This document shows, one piece after another, positions 25,636-34,520 of a DNA stretch of 64,000 nucleotides. This DNA is from JAPOXR01 sp965214695 (GTDB taxonomy: Bacteria > Pseudomonadota > Alphaproteobacteria > Rhodobacterales > Rhodobacteraceae): positions 3,658,001 through 3,722,000 of the forward strand of contig OZ243967.1 of assembly GCA_965214695.1 (NCBI GenBank), in the 5' to 3' direction. A program made the translations under genes and the position numbers. The notes below the pieces were generated by a model. It saw only the letters and a program-made list of their open reading frames with translations, ran no database searches and had not been told where the DNA came from. Positions within the stretch are counted from its first letter, which is position 1, and every line of letters starts with the position of its first letter.

Positions 25636-28086
25636 ATGGCGGCGGATATCGAGACAGGCAGAAATGACGGCTCAAGGGAGCTTCCAACCCATGCCAGGGC
25701 AGTCATCATCGGCGGCGGCGTCGTTGGCTGTTCGATTCTGTTCCACCTGTCGAAATTCGGCTGGAAGGATGTGGTTCTGCTGGAGAGAAGCGAGCTGACA
25801 TCGGGGTCGTCCTGGCACGCCGCCGGCCAGATCCACACCATCAGCTCCGATCCCAATATCTCGCGCCTGCAGAGCTACACCATCAACCTCTACCGGGAGA
25901 TCGAGGAATTGTCTGGCCAGTCGATCGGACTGAACCTGACCGGCGGCTTCTACCTGGCCTCGAACCGGAGCTGGTACGACTACCTGAAGCGCGAACGGTC
26001 GAAGGCTCGCTACATGGGGTTGAGCCAGGAATTCATCAGCCCGACCGAGCTGGCCGAGCGCCATCCGCTCATCGATCCGGACCACTACCTTGCCGCGCTC
26101 TGGGATGACCAGGATGGCGATCTCGACCCGTCCGGAACCACCCATGCCTTTGCACGTGCATCGAGGCATTACGGCGGCCGGTATTTCACCCACACGCCGG
26201 TCAGCGCCACGGTCCAGCGAGCCGATGGCACATGGGATGTCACCACGGGAAGGGGCGTGATCAATGCGGAGCATGTGGTCAATTGCGGCGGGCTCTGGGC
26301 GCGCGAGGTCGGGCGAATGGCCGGTTTGCATCTTCCGGTTCAGCCAATGGAGCACCACTACCTGGTGACCGAGAGGATTGACGAGATCGCCGACCACGTC
26401 AAGCGGCTTCCCTGCGGGATCGACTACGAGGCGAACATCTATTTTCGCCAGGAGCGCCAGGGCATGCTCCTCGGCACCTACGAGCCGGTCGGCGTCCCAT
26501 GGATGGTCCGCGGCACCCCGCCCGGGTTTGGCCATGAGCTGCTCGAGCCGAATCTCGATCACATCGCCGACCGGCTCGAACTGGCATTCGAACGGATTCC
26601 CGCACTCGGCCGGGCTGGCATCAAGGATGCGATCAATGGGCCCTTCACCTTCGGCCCGGATGGCAATCCGCTGGTCGGCCCGGTTCCCGGCCTGCGCAAC
26701 TACTGGTGCGCGGTAGGGGTGATGGCCGGATTCTGCCAGGGCGGTGGCGTTGGACTGGTCATGGCCGAGTGGATGATTGACGGCGAGCCCTCGATCGATG
26801 TCTGGGCCATGGATGTTGCCAGGTTCGGCGACTGGGCAACGCCGGATTGGGGGACAGTCAAGAGTTGCGAAAACTACGAACGCCGCTTCGTCATGACATT
26901 CCCCAATGAAACGCTTCCCAAGGGCCGGCGCCAGCAGACGACCGCACTGCATGACCGCCTGCTGGCCAGGGGTGCACTGATGGGGCAGTCTTTCGGCCTG
27001 GAGCACGCATTGTGGTTTGCCGATTCGCCTCGGGATGCCTGGGAAGACCCGACATTCGAGCGCAACCGGTCGCATGACTACGTGGCCACCGAATGCCGTG
27101 CCGTCCGCGGCGGGGTGGCTGGCACCGAGATCGCCAATTTTGCCAAGCACGAGATAAGCGGGGCCGGGGCCCGGGAATGGCTGGACCGGGTCATGGCCGG
27201 CCGTCTGCCCGATCCAGGCCGGATCTCGCTGACACCGATGCTGACCCCGAAGGGGCGGCTCTATGGCGATTTGACGGCCGCCTGCCTGGACGAGGAGCAC
27301 TTCATGATCTTCGGGTCGGGTGCAATGCAGGATGCCCACCGCCGGTTCTGGTTGGCAAGTCTTCCGCCTGACGTGACCTACCGGAACCGCACCGCCGAGT
27401 TGCATGGCGTGGCGCTTTCGGGGCCAAAATCCCGACAGCTGCTGACCAGGATCATGCGGGACGACATTTCGGCCAGCTCGATGAAATTCCGCGACGTCAG
27501 GGTGACATTTGTCGGTGGGGTACCGGTGATCCTGAACCGGCTCAGCTTCTCCGGCGAGCTCGGCTATGAAATCTATTGTCAGCCACAATTCCTGATCCGG
27601 CTTGCCGAGGCCATTGAAGAGGCCGGAAGCGATTTGGGATATCGCTGGTATGGCAGCCGGGCGCTGATGTCGCTTCGCCTCGAAAAGGGGTGGGGCGCCT
27701 GGGGGCTGGAATTCCGCCCCGACTTCAATGCCGTCGAAAGCGGCCTCGATGCATTCATCAACTGGAACAAGGAGTTCGTCGGCCGGGAAGCGACGCTGGC
27801 AATGCGCGAGGCCGGCGTTGAGCGCAAGCTGGTCACCCTGACCGTTGACAGCCCGATCGATGTCTCCCTCGACGAGGCGGTGCTGAAGGATGGCGATACC
27901 GTCGGCTACGTCACCTCGGGCGGCTATGCCCACCATGTCGGCCAATCGATGGCGATGGCCTATGTCGGGACCGAACATGCACGTCCAGGCACAGCGCTCA
28001 CGGTCGAGATCCTCGGCGAATTTCGTGCCGCCACGGTGCAGGGAAGACCTCTCCACGACCCGGACGGAACCCGGATGCGATCATGA
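25636..28086 (+). CDS. Dimethylglycine/sarcosine dehydrogenase-like FAD oxidoreductase fused to GcvT domain
   Basis: An 816-residue two-part enzyme that oxidatively demethylates an N-methylated amine and passes the one-carbon unit to tetrahydrofolate. The N-terminal DAO-type flavin domain has the Rossmann motif VIIGGGVVGCSILFHLS (residues about 23-39) and SGSSWHAAGQIHT, where the His next to Trp is the usual covalent flavin site. The C-terminal half (from about residue 480) is a GcvT/aminomethyltransferase domain with MLTPKGRLYGDLT, LSGPKSRQLLTRI and FSGELGYEIYC. Order and length match dimethylglycine dehydrogenase and sarcosine dehydrogenase. No electron-transfer or glycine-betaine genes are adjacent. 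It fits with Tmm elsewhere in the window as part of methylamine use. Confidence 0.88.
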   Translation: MAADIETGRNDGSRELPTHARAVIIGGGVVGCSILFHLSKFGWKDVVLLERSELTSGSSWHAAGQIHTISSDPNISRLQSYTINLYREIEELSGQSIGLNLTGGFYLASNRSWYDYLKRERSKARYMGLSQEFISPTELAERHPLIDPDHYLAALWDDQDGDLDPSGTTHAFARASRHYGGRYFTHTPVSATVQRADGTWDVTTGRGVINAEHVVNCGGLWAREVGRMAGLHLPVQPMEHHYLVTERIDEIADHVKRLPCGIDYEANIYFRQERQGMLLGTYEPVGVPWMVRGTPPGFGHELLEPNLDHIADRLELAFERIPALGRAGIKDAINGPFTFGPDGNPLVGPVPGLRNYWCAVGVMAGFCQGGGVGLVMAEWMIDGEPSIDVWAMDVARFGDWATPDWGTVKSCENYERRFVMTFPNETLPKGRRQQTTALHDRLLARGALMGQSFGLEHALWFADSPRDAWEDPTFERNRSHDYVATECRAVRGGVAGTEIANFAKHEISGAGAREWLDRVMAGRLPDPGRISLTPMLTPKGRLYGDLTAACLDEEHFMIFGSGAMQDAHRRFWLASLPPDVTYRNRTAELHGVALSGPKSRQLLTRIMRDDISASSMKFRDVRVTFVGGVPVILNRLSFSGELGYEIYCQPQFLIRLAEAIEEAGSDLGYRWYGSRALMSLRLEKGWGAWGLEFRPDFNAVESGLDAFINWNKEFVGREATLAMREAGVERKLVTLTVDSPIDVSLDEAVLKDGDTVGYVTSGGYAHHVGQSMAMAYVGTEHARPGTALTVEILGEFRAATVQGRPLHDPDGTRMRS

Positions 28087-28151
28087 TGCGCCAGTGCCCC
28101 GGAGCCCGCCCGCGGCCCGCCGGCGCCCGGAAGGATATGCCACGCCACCAG

Positions 28152-28178
28152 GCCGCCGCCACGAGCCCCGGCGGCGGC
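28152..28178. terminator. Terminator-like hairpin between convergent genes
   Basis: A perfect 9-bp stem GCCGCCGCC (28152-28160) and GGCGGCGGC (28170-28178) with a nine-base loop, lying between the stops of two convergent genes. There is no T-run, so it would be weak or act with other factors. Confidence 0.4.
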
Positions 28179-28203
28179 AATCGTGACCGCCGCCGCCCCG
28201 CCC

Positions 28204-29283
28204 TCAGTCGAGCCTGACCGCCTGTCCGGTCTCCGAGGAGTCCTGGGCAGCAATTCCCATCCGCACCGCCATCCAGCCGTCACGAAGACCAACTTCCGGC
28301 TCGCCGCCGGCCTCGATCATCCTGCGGAAGGCCTGGTGCTGGAAAAAGGTGGCACCATGATGGCTTCCCGCCGCCGCAAGCTGATCATCGATCGGCAGTT
28401 CGATCCTGGTCGGCGTGCCCTGTCGCCTCGGCCAAATTGCCAGTTGCGGGTGGGGGCAGGGGCCTCGCCCGGGCGGCCAATGTCCGGGAGATGGCGGAAT
28501 CAGGCAGTCAATCCGCCCATCCGGCCCCACCGCGGTGATTTCCTCCTGCCACTGCACGCCGTCGGCAAACATGCACAAATCAAGCATGGCACGAATTCCC
28601 GACCCGAATTCGACCACGGTGAAGGCGGCATCCCAGATGTCCGGCACCTCGCCGCCGCCTTCATCCCTGTGGTTGACGGCCTGCCAGCCTGATCCCCACA
28701 CCCGAACCGGCTCCTCGCCGGCAATGAGGCGCATGAGGTCGAAGAAGTGGCAGCATTTCTCGACCATCGTTCCGCCGGTATTGCGGTTGAAGCGGTTCCA
28801 GTTGCCGACCTTGGACAGGAATGGAAACCGGTGTTCCCGGATCGACAGGTGGCGAACGCCGCCAGTTACCCCTTCGACCTCCTCCAGGAACCGCGCCAGG
28901 GGCGGCATGTAGCGATATTCCATGCCAACCCAGATTGGTGCCGGATAGGATGCCGCCAGCCAATCAACGAGTTCCCGGTCCTCGGGGCGGGTGACAAGGG
29001 GTTTTTCCACGAGAACCGGCAATGGATGAATCGCCGCCACTTCCCGCAAATTTGCCGCATGCAGGCAGTTCGGCGTCGCAATCACCAGGGCATCAGGCCG
29101 GGGCTCTCCCAGCAACTCCTCCAGGCTCGCCGCCGGCCTGGCCCCGGGAGCCAGCGCCGTCGCACTGGCCCGCATCTCTACATCCGGCTCCAGGATGCCG
29201 GCAATCTCGCAGCCCTCCATCAGGGCAATGTTCCGCATGTGCTCCTGCCCCATCCAGCCGGCACCGAGAATGGCATACCGCAT
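28204..29283 (-). CDS. Gfo/Idh/MocA family oxidoreductase
   Basis: A cytoplasmic NAD(P)-dependent dehydrogenase of 359 residues, of the type acting on sugars, inositols and their derivatives. The N-terminal nucleotide motif is AILGAGWMGQEHMRNIAL, followed by DALVIATPNCLHAANL and the catalytic-lysine motif VLVEKPLVTRPEDREL. The C-terminal domain has the segment GGTMVEKCCHFFDLMRLIAG with the conserved histidine. The ATG at 29283 follows an AGGAGGG site. It converges on the dehydrogenase/GcvT gene with a hairpin between the stops and stands alone. It is only distantly similar to the second family member at 35924. Substrate unknown. Confidence 0.88.
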   Translation of the reverse strand: MRYAILGAGWMGQEHMRNIALMEGCEIAGILEPDVEMRASATALAPGARPAASLEELLGEPRPDALVIATPNCLHAANLREVAAIHPLPVLVEKPLVTRPEDRELVDWLAASYPAPIWVGMEYRYMPPLARFLEEVEGVTGGVRHLSIREHRFPFLSKVGNWNRFNRNTGGTMVEKCCHFFDLMRLIAGEEPVRVWGSGWQAVNHRDEGGGEVPDIWDAAFTVVEFGSGIRAMLDLCMFADGVQWQEEITAVGPDGRIDCLIPPSPGHWPPGRGPCPHPQLAIWPRRQGTPTRIELPIDDQLAAAGSHHGATFFQHQAFRRMIEAGGEPEVGLRDGWMAVRMGIAAQDSSETGQAVRLD

Positions 29284-30412
29284 GATTCAAATTCCCTCCT
29301 GACAGTCGGCGCCCCGGTGCCGTGGTGCCCAACCGTCGGCCACGGCCCAGGCACCTCGCCCCCGGAATCAGTTCCTGCCAATATTTGAATTTCCGGACAA
29401 TCACGACCAGAGTCGCACCGCACCGTTTTGGCGCCTCACCGCACCATGGCGCCCTGGAGTCGGCCAACGCCGGTTTCGTGCCCGGTGGTGTCGAAAGCCA
29501 TGTGCGCAGTTCCGAACCCGGACTGACTTGCAGGCACGGGTCTCTTGGCGCGGATTCGAGAATTGGGCATTTCCCGGTCGACAAAGGGGCTTTGGAGCTT
29601 CCGGGCCCCTTGGTTATCCCGAACTGACAACGACTTGGGGCAATTCAGGCCTCCCCTGCCTGGACACCATGATCCCGAACGCCCAGTTGGCTGTCCGGAG
29701 TGAAGACGTGACAGCGCAATCGGGCGCCGTGAATTCGGCCAATAGCGGGCCGGAGGTGTTCGATCACGGTCCTTGCCTTGCTTTGCTTCGCCGTCAGGTT
29801 CACGTGCAGGTTCTCCCTGCGGAAATGCAGGAAGATTCCGCGTGGGTTCCAAATTGGCGTATTTCGCGAGGTGCCCCTTTCGTCGATAACTGAGGAAGAG
29901 ATCTTTTTGGGGCAATTCCCATCTGCGAGTTCTGCTCGTCGAAGTTGCGCTTGCACGGCGCGCGGTCGGCACCGAGCTGTCCTGAGAGGCCGAAGGCCTT
30001 GCAGGTTTCGTTCCCGTTGAGGTCGACTGACTCATGGCCCAATTCCAGACTTGAACGGCAGCCGTCCACGACGAATTGGACGGTCAGCGCGATGAAGCCG
30101 GTGCCATCGCCGTCGGATAAAGCCGGGCTCGCGATCAGCTTGAGACCGCTGTAGATCAGCATCCCCGCCGCCGCACCACCAGTACTGCAGGTTGCACAAG
30201 CGGCAGGCTAACGCCTCCTGGCGCGGCTCCAGATTGTCCTGCGTGCCAGCCCTCGGTTCGGACAGGAGCCGGTAGGCCGCCCGGTGCGGCATGTGACGTG
30301 GCTCGAGACATCGTCCGGGGAGCAAACTAATTTCTCTTTCGAGACGCAGAACCTGCCATCTTTCCGAGGTTCGCACTTCGTTGCGGGCCTTCGTGCTTTC
30401 TGGAGGCTGCGA
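29284..30412. other. Gene-poor, apparently decayed region
   Basis: More than a kilobase with no supportable gene. Several frames on the minus strand (for example 30162-29800, containing ALSDGDGTGFIALTVQFVV) have protein-like stretches broken by stops. This suggests decayed genes whose families I do not recognise. The base composition is somewhat less GC-rich than its neighbours toward the right end. No transposase or terminal inverted repeat was identified. Confidence 0.4.
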
Positions 30413-30487
30413 ATGATGTAATTTGCCTATCTCGACGAATTCGGAAATGTCGGCCCCTATGCGGCCCGGACAATTGGGGATCCCTGA
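30413..30487 (+). pseudogene. DUF3800 N-terminal fragment
   Basis: After a GGAGG site the frame reads ATG ATG TAA and then FAYLDEFGNVGPYAARTIGDP before a second stop at 30485. The YLDEFG motif with the preceding Phe-Ala is the opening of DUF3800 proteins (RNase H-like, often near defence or mobile genes). The early TAA looks like a change of a lysine codon, and the rest of the gene is missing. This is a short match, so the call is tentative. Confidence 0.4.
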
Positions 30488-30599
30488 AACCACCCGTAGC
30501 AAGGCCGCCTCACCTCATCCATCACAAGACTTGTCCCTCCCCTTTGTTGTATGAGACAACTTGATCCGGGGAATTTCTGGATAAATAAGGACGAACTCG

Positions 30600-31019
30600 A
30601 TGATACGGCAACTTACGATGGCCGCGTTGGCCTCATTGGTTTTCGGGATGCTGACATACCCGTCAATGGCGCAAGCTCCGCCGAGCGCGACGATCGCAGC
30701 GGGCACATTACAGTACTATCCAGGCGAGGATGTAAAATTCAAGGCTTCTCTCAGTTCGAGTCCAGGTCACGCAGTGGTAATCGTTGTCAAATGGGCTGGC
30801 TATGATCGTTACTGGCGATTGCAGCCTAACTTCGAGTTCTCCTTTCCCTGCAACTTGGTAAACAGGGGTTCGCACACGATCACGATTCAGACGTCCAACG
30901 ACAACACCAATGCGGCCACCTGTACTGCCTCAAACAATAATGGCACTGACTGCGCCGCCCCTTACCCAACGGCATATGAAGTTGGCAGTCCAAGTTCGGC
31001 GACCGCGACCTGCAATTGA
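30600..31019 (+). CDS. Orphan secreted protein with signal peptide
   Basis: A 139-residue protein starting at the ATG at 30600. A typical Sec signal peptide (MIRQLTMAALASLVFGMLTY, ending PSMAQA) precedes a mature part that looks beta-rich (AGTLQYYPGEDVKFKASLSS, FSFPCNLVNRGSHTITIQ). Three to four cysteines in the mature part (PCNL, TCTA, DCAA, ATCN) could form disulfides. Asn, Ser and Thr are enriched near the C-terminus and codon use is less GC-biased than around it. I recognise no family. Its isolation in a decayed region suggests horizontal acquisition. Confidence 0.6.
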   Translation: MIRQLTMAALASLVFGMLTYPSMAQAPPSATIAAGTLQYYPGEDVKFKASLSSSPGHAVVIVVKWAGYDRYWRLQPNFEFSFPCNLVNRGSHTITIQTSNDNTNAATCTASNNNGTDCAAPYPTAYEVGSPSSATATCN

Positions 31020-31198
31020 CGCGGAAATAACGAGAAGGTCGCCGAGTTTCATCGGTTATCCGACAGCGCGTCACGCGGCAGCGTCCTACCCCTCAACTGT
31101 CTCCATGTCGTCGCTATTGCCGCGGCCACGCCATCGTCGTCCCGTCCAGGGGGAGGTGAGCGACAGTATCGAGTCGTCCCGTGTCGGGGTGTCGTCAA

Positions 31199-32413
31199 TC
31201 AGAAGAATGCCTGGATGCCGGTTTGGGCCCGGCCCAGGATCAGGGCGTGGACGTCATGGGTGCCCTCATAGGTGTTGACCGTCTCCAAGTTCTGGGAATG
31301 ACGAATGACCTGGTAGTCAATCTGGATGCCGTTGCCACCATGCATGTCGCGGGCGGCCCTAGCGATGTCGAGCGCCTTGCCACAATTGTTTCTCTTGGCA
31401 AACGAGATCATTTCCGGCGCCATCCGGCCTTCATCGAACAGCCTGCCGATTCGCAACGCCGCCTGCAGCCCGAGGGTGATTTCGGTCTGCATGTCGGCCA
31501 GTTTCCGCTGGTAGAGCTGGGTGGCGGCCAGCGGTCGTCCGAATTGCCGGCGATCGAGCCCGTATTGCCGCGCCGCATGCCAGCATTCCTCGGCCGCGCC
31601 CATGACCCCCCAGGCGATTCCGTACCGGGCCCGGTTGAGGCAGCTGAATGGTCCCTTCAGCCCCGCCACGTTCGGCAACAGCGCATCCTCGCCCACTTCC
31701 ACGCCGTCCAGTCCGATCTCGCCGGTGACCGAGGCCCGAAGCGACAGCTTTCCGTCAATCCGGTCTGCTGACAGGCCGGTCGTTCCCTTGTCCAGCACGA
31801 ACCCGCGGATGGCCCCGTCATGCGCGTCCGACTTCGCCCAGACCACGAACACGTCGGCAATCGGCGAATTTGAGATCCAGGTCTTCCTGCCATTCAGCCG
31901 GTATCCACCCGGCACCTTTGTTGCCCTCGTCTTCAGGCTACCGGCATCGGAGCCGGCCTCCGGTTCGGTCAGGCCGAAGCAGCCGATCCACTCGCCGCTG
32001 GCCAGTTTCGGCAGGTAACGTGATTGCTGCGCCTTGCTGCCGAAGGCGAGTATCGGAAAAATGACCAGCGAGGATTGGACGCTCATCATGGACCGGTAGC
32101 CGGAATCGACGCGCTCGATTTCCCGGGCAACGAGGCCATACGGCACGTAGCCGGCATCCGAGCCGCCGAATTCCTCCGGCAGGGTGATGCCCAGCAACCC
32201 GGTCTCGCCCATGGCGGCAAAAATCGACCTGTCGGATGCCTCCTCCAGGTAGTCGGAAGATACTCGCGGCCGCAACTTGCGATCGGCGAACTCGCGCGCC
32301 GTATCCCGGATCAGGATTTCATCCTCGGTCAGCTGGTCTTCAAGCAGCAGCGGATCATCCCATTTGAATGATGGCCTGGTTGCAACCGTTCTGTCTTCTG
32401 CGTGGGCTGCCAT
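31199..32413 (-). CDS. gcdH: Glutaryl-CoA dehydrogenase (acyl-CoA dehydrogenase family)
   Basis: A 404-residue flavoenzyme that oxidises and decarboxylates glutaryl-CoA to crotonyl-CoA in lysine and tryptophan degradation. It shows the family opening FKWDDPLLLEDQLTEDE, the segment GCFGLTEPEAGSDAGSLKTR for FAD and substrate binding, and the glutaryl-CoA-specific YGIAWGVMGAAEECWHAARQ. The catalytic base is the Glu in VNTYEGTHDVHALILGR near the C-terminus, followed by AQTGIQAF as in GcdH proteins. The start ATG at 32413 gives the normal length. It stands alone, about 180 bases from the orphan secreted gene. Confidence 0.93.
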   Translation of the reverse strand: MAAHAEDRTVATRPSFKWDDPLLLEDQLTEDEILIRDTAREFADRKLRPRVSSDYLEEASDRSIFAAMGETGLLGITLPEEFGGSDAGYVPYGLVAREIERVDSGYRSMMSVQSSLVIFPILAFGSKAQQSRYLPKLASGEWIGCFGLTEPEAGSDAGSLKTRATKVPGGYRLNGRKTWISNSPIADVFVVWAKSDAHDGAIRGFVLDKGTTGLSADRIDGKLSLRASVTGEIGLDGVEVGEDALLPNVAGLKGPFSCLNRARYGIAWGVMGAAEECWHAARQYGLDRRQFGRPLAATQLYQRKLADMQTEITLGLQAALRIGRLFDEGRMAPEMISFAKRNNCGKALDIARAARDMHGGNGIQIDYQVIRHSQNLETVNTYEGTHDVHALILGRAQTGIQAFF

Positions 32414-32941
32414 TCTCCTGCCTCCCTGTGGCGATGCCGGGCGAACCGTGCGTCCCCCGGGACCGGCTCCCGGTACGGATACAGCGTCAATCGGTGGCTG
32501 GCAATATTGCGGTCCGGTCTAGAACCCTGATCCGGTCCGGATGTCGATTGGCCATGCCAAGTCGGATCCAGGCTCCGTCCCAACGTCGCTCCCATGCTTG
32601 CGAATCCGGTGGAGGAAGGTCCTGGAATGCCGGGACATGAAGACAGCGTCAGCGTCTCTTCGGCCGGATCGTGGCGCACCGGCGGGCGCCCGTGTTCACA
32701 TTTGAGCCAGGACAATCGGAAAGGCAATGACGTCCGGAGAATGCCGCTGTCGCCGGCAGGAGATCCGGCATTGCCTGGCACACCTCCATTCTGGCACGAT
32801 TGTTTTCCTGGAGTTGCAGTCATGCGGTAAGAGGCCCGCGAAAGTGCCTGCCGGCATGACGAATTCGGATGAGCGGGCGTTCGGGAGCGTGCCCGAACTC
32901 CCCGAAGTGGCACGCCATTTCGGGCATTGGCGATGCCTGGT
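32414..32941. other. Intergenic region, no gene seen
   Basis: About 530 bases between glutaryl-CoA dehydrogenase and the PanB-like gene. Frames on both strands lack ribosome binding sites and recognisable protein motifs. It should contain the gcdH promoter and the end of the catabolic cluster to the right. Confidence 0.35.
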
Positions 32942-33787
32942 TCAGGCGGCCCCGGTGGATGGCCGATTATCGACCGCTTTCAGGAAGGTTGCGAACTCGT
33001 CATCTGGCATCGGGACGACATGCTCGGAAGCTGGATAATTGCCATCGTCGACATCGGCTCGAAACTCCCTGAATGCCGCGATGCGCTCCTTCTGGAGCCG
33101 TACGAACTCGCTCTTGAAGTCGCGATAGACCTTTCCATGACGAGGTTTGTGGTTGACCCCGTGGCCCAGGACATCCTCGGCGAAAAGGTATTGCGCATCC
33201 GCACCGGCTCCGGCTCCCATGCCAAGCATGATCATCGACGTGTGTCGGCTCAACCATTCGCCGAGCCTGTCGGGCACGACCTCGAGTTCGGCCCCGAAAC
33301 AGCCGATTTCCTCAAGTCGCTTGACATGGCGATGAAGTTTTACCGCTTCGTCGGCGGTCTTGCCGACGGCGCGCCAGCCTGTCCAGGTAATGTAGCTCGG
33401 GATCAAGCCGACATGGGCCACGACCGGAATATGATTGTCGCACATCGCCTTCTGAATTTCGACGGAAGCCGCGCAGTAAAAGCAGTCGCCGCCCATTGCG
33501 GAGAAGTGGAAGGCTGCGCGCAGATAGTCTTCGGCAGTTGCGAGGAAACGACCTTCAATCTTGCCCCAGCCACCATAGGGCAAACCGACCTGAACGAAGC
33601 AATTGCCCGCCGCCTCGCGCATTTCCGGAGAAAAGTAGCGCCCTTCGATCGACAGCATGTGAATGCCGGCTGATTCGGCCGCGGCCGCCTCGTCAAGGGT
33701 GGTGACGTACAGCATGGAGATTTTTTCACCACGTTTCTTCATTGCACGAATATCTTCGACATGCGGGCGGTCATGATACATGCTCAT
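32942..33787 (-). CDS. PanB-like ketopantoate hydroxymethyltransferase-family protein, divergent
   Basis: A 281-residue protein related to 3-methyl-2-oxobutanoate hydroxymethyltransferase, an enzyme that adds a one-carbon unit from methylene-tetrahydrofolate to a 2-keto acid. The match is clearest in IPVVAHVGLIPSYITWTGW and in MIMLGMGAGAGADAQYLFAE, then DVLG. However, the metal-binding aspartates of PanB (in VGDS and ADLPF) appear to be replaced: the aligned segments read LSIEGRYF and VQVGLPYGG. It may therefore catalyse another aldol or lyase reaction. The ATG at 33787 has an AAGGA site seven bases upstream. It is the last gene of the catabolic set running from 41205 leftwards, separated from the ferredoxin gene by 412 bases. 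Confidence 0.72.
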   Translation of the reverse strand: MSMYHDRPHVEDIRAMKKRGEKISMLYVTTLDEAAAAESAGIHMLSIEGRYFSPEMREAAGNCFVQVGLPYGGWGKIEGRFLATAEDYLRAAFHFSAMGGDCFYCAASVEIQKAMCDNHIPVVAHVGLIPSYITWTGWRAVGKTADEAVKLHRHVKRLEEIGCFGAELEVVPDRLGEWLSRHTSMIMLGMGAGAGADAQYLFAEDVLGHGVNHKPRHGKVYRDFKSEFVRLQKERIAAFREFRADVDDGNYPASEHVVPMPDDEFATFLKAVDNRPSTGAA

Positions 33788-34199
33788 CTGTGGTTCCTTT
33801 CTTGGTCGGGTTGCGATGGCCTGCGAGCCCAATTCTGACGTGATCGGAAGAGTTTTGGCGTGCCTGCAATCGATCTGGCCAGTGTTCCTGCTTCACCAAC
33901 TGAAAACCGTGCTATCGCGAAGGGCTCCGTGCAGGCTCAGCCCTTGGTCGCCAGGCCGCTTGCCGATTTGCGCTGCCTCGGGCGGTGATCGCAGCAACAT
34001 CTCCGTCCCATAATCGCCTGCGAGCCTTCATTCGAAATATCCGCTGAAAACGGTGCATGTTGCGTCGGTCTCGCAGGGTCTGCCAGGAATCCGGGCCAGC
34101 CAGTTCCGGGTCCAGAATCCGAGTCCTTCCTCGTGGAGCCACGTCGCACTGCGCGCCGAGCGGATCATCCCGGTACATGCGACAAGCTGGAAGCTCATC
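33788..34199. other. Gap between ferredoxin and PanB-like genes
   Basis: About 410 bases. A minus-strand frame of 56 codons (34198-34028, starting MSFQLVACTGMIRSARSA) begins two bases after the ferredoxin stop and has acceptable codon use, but I do not recognise it. The place is where a ferredoxin reductase might be expected, and none is present. Confidence 0.35.
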
Positions 34200-34511
34200 T
34201 CAGATCTCCACGTAGATCCGGCCGTTCTCGACCCTGGTCCGGTAGGTTGCGAGGTCTTCACAGGCCGGCGGCACCTCCACCTCGCCGGTCGTGACATCGA
34301 ATATGGATGCGTGCTTCGGGCATTCTATCTTGGTGCCGACAACCAGGCCATCGCAGAGGTGGACATCCTCGTGCGTGCAGAGCCCGTCCGTGCAATAGTA
34401 GTTGTCGTCGTGATCGCGGGCGATGATGAATGTGCGTCTGCCATGATCGAACCGGATCACATCCTCGGGTTCGACGTCAGATTTGGCGCAGGCGTCAATC
34501 CAGTCGGCCAT
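34200..34511 (-). CDS. Rieske [2Fe-2S] ferredoxin, MocE-like
   Basis: A small soluble electron carrier of 103 residues for an oxygenase. The Rieske cluster ligands are clear: Cys45 and His47 in LCTHEDVHL, and Cys64 and His67 in IECPKHASIFD. The C-terminal TGEVEVPPACEDLATYRTRV is as in NirD/MocE-type ferredoxins. It starts nine bases after the stop of the IolE-like gene and is surely in the same transcript. Its most likely partner is the membrane di-iron hydroxylase at 40177, as in the rhizopine MocD-MocE pair. No reductase gene is adjacent, so a reductase from elsewhere must reduce it. Confidence 0.9.
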   Translation of the reverse strand: MADWIDACAKSDVEPEDVIRFDHGRRTFIIARDHDDNYYCTDGLCTHEDVHLCDGLVVGTKIECPKHASIFDVTTGEVEVPPACEDLATYRTRVENGRIYVEI

Positions 34512-34520
34512 TGCTTCTTC

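Noticed and set aside
25672..28056. A very long open frame on the minus strand opposite the dimethylglycine dehydrogenase-like gene
   Set aside because: High GC content leaves the antisense frame open; its translation has no family motifs, whereas the plus strand shows two complete known domains.
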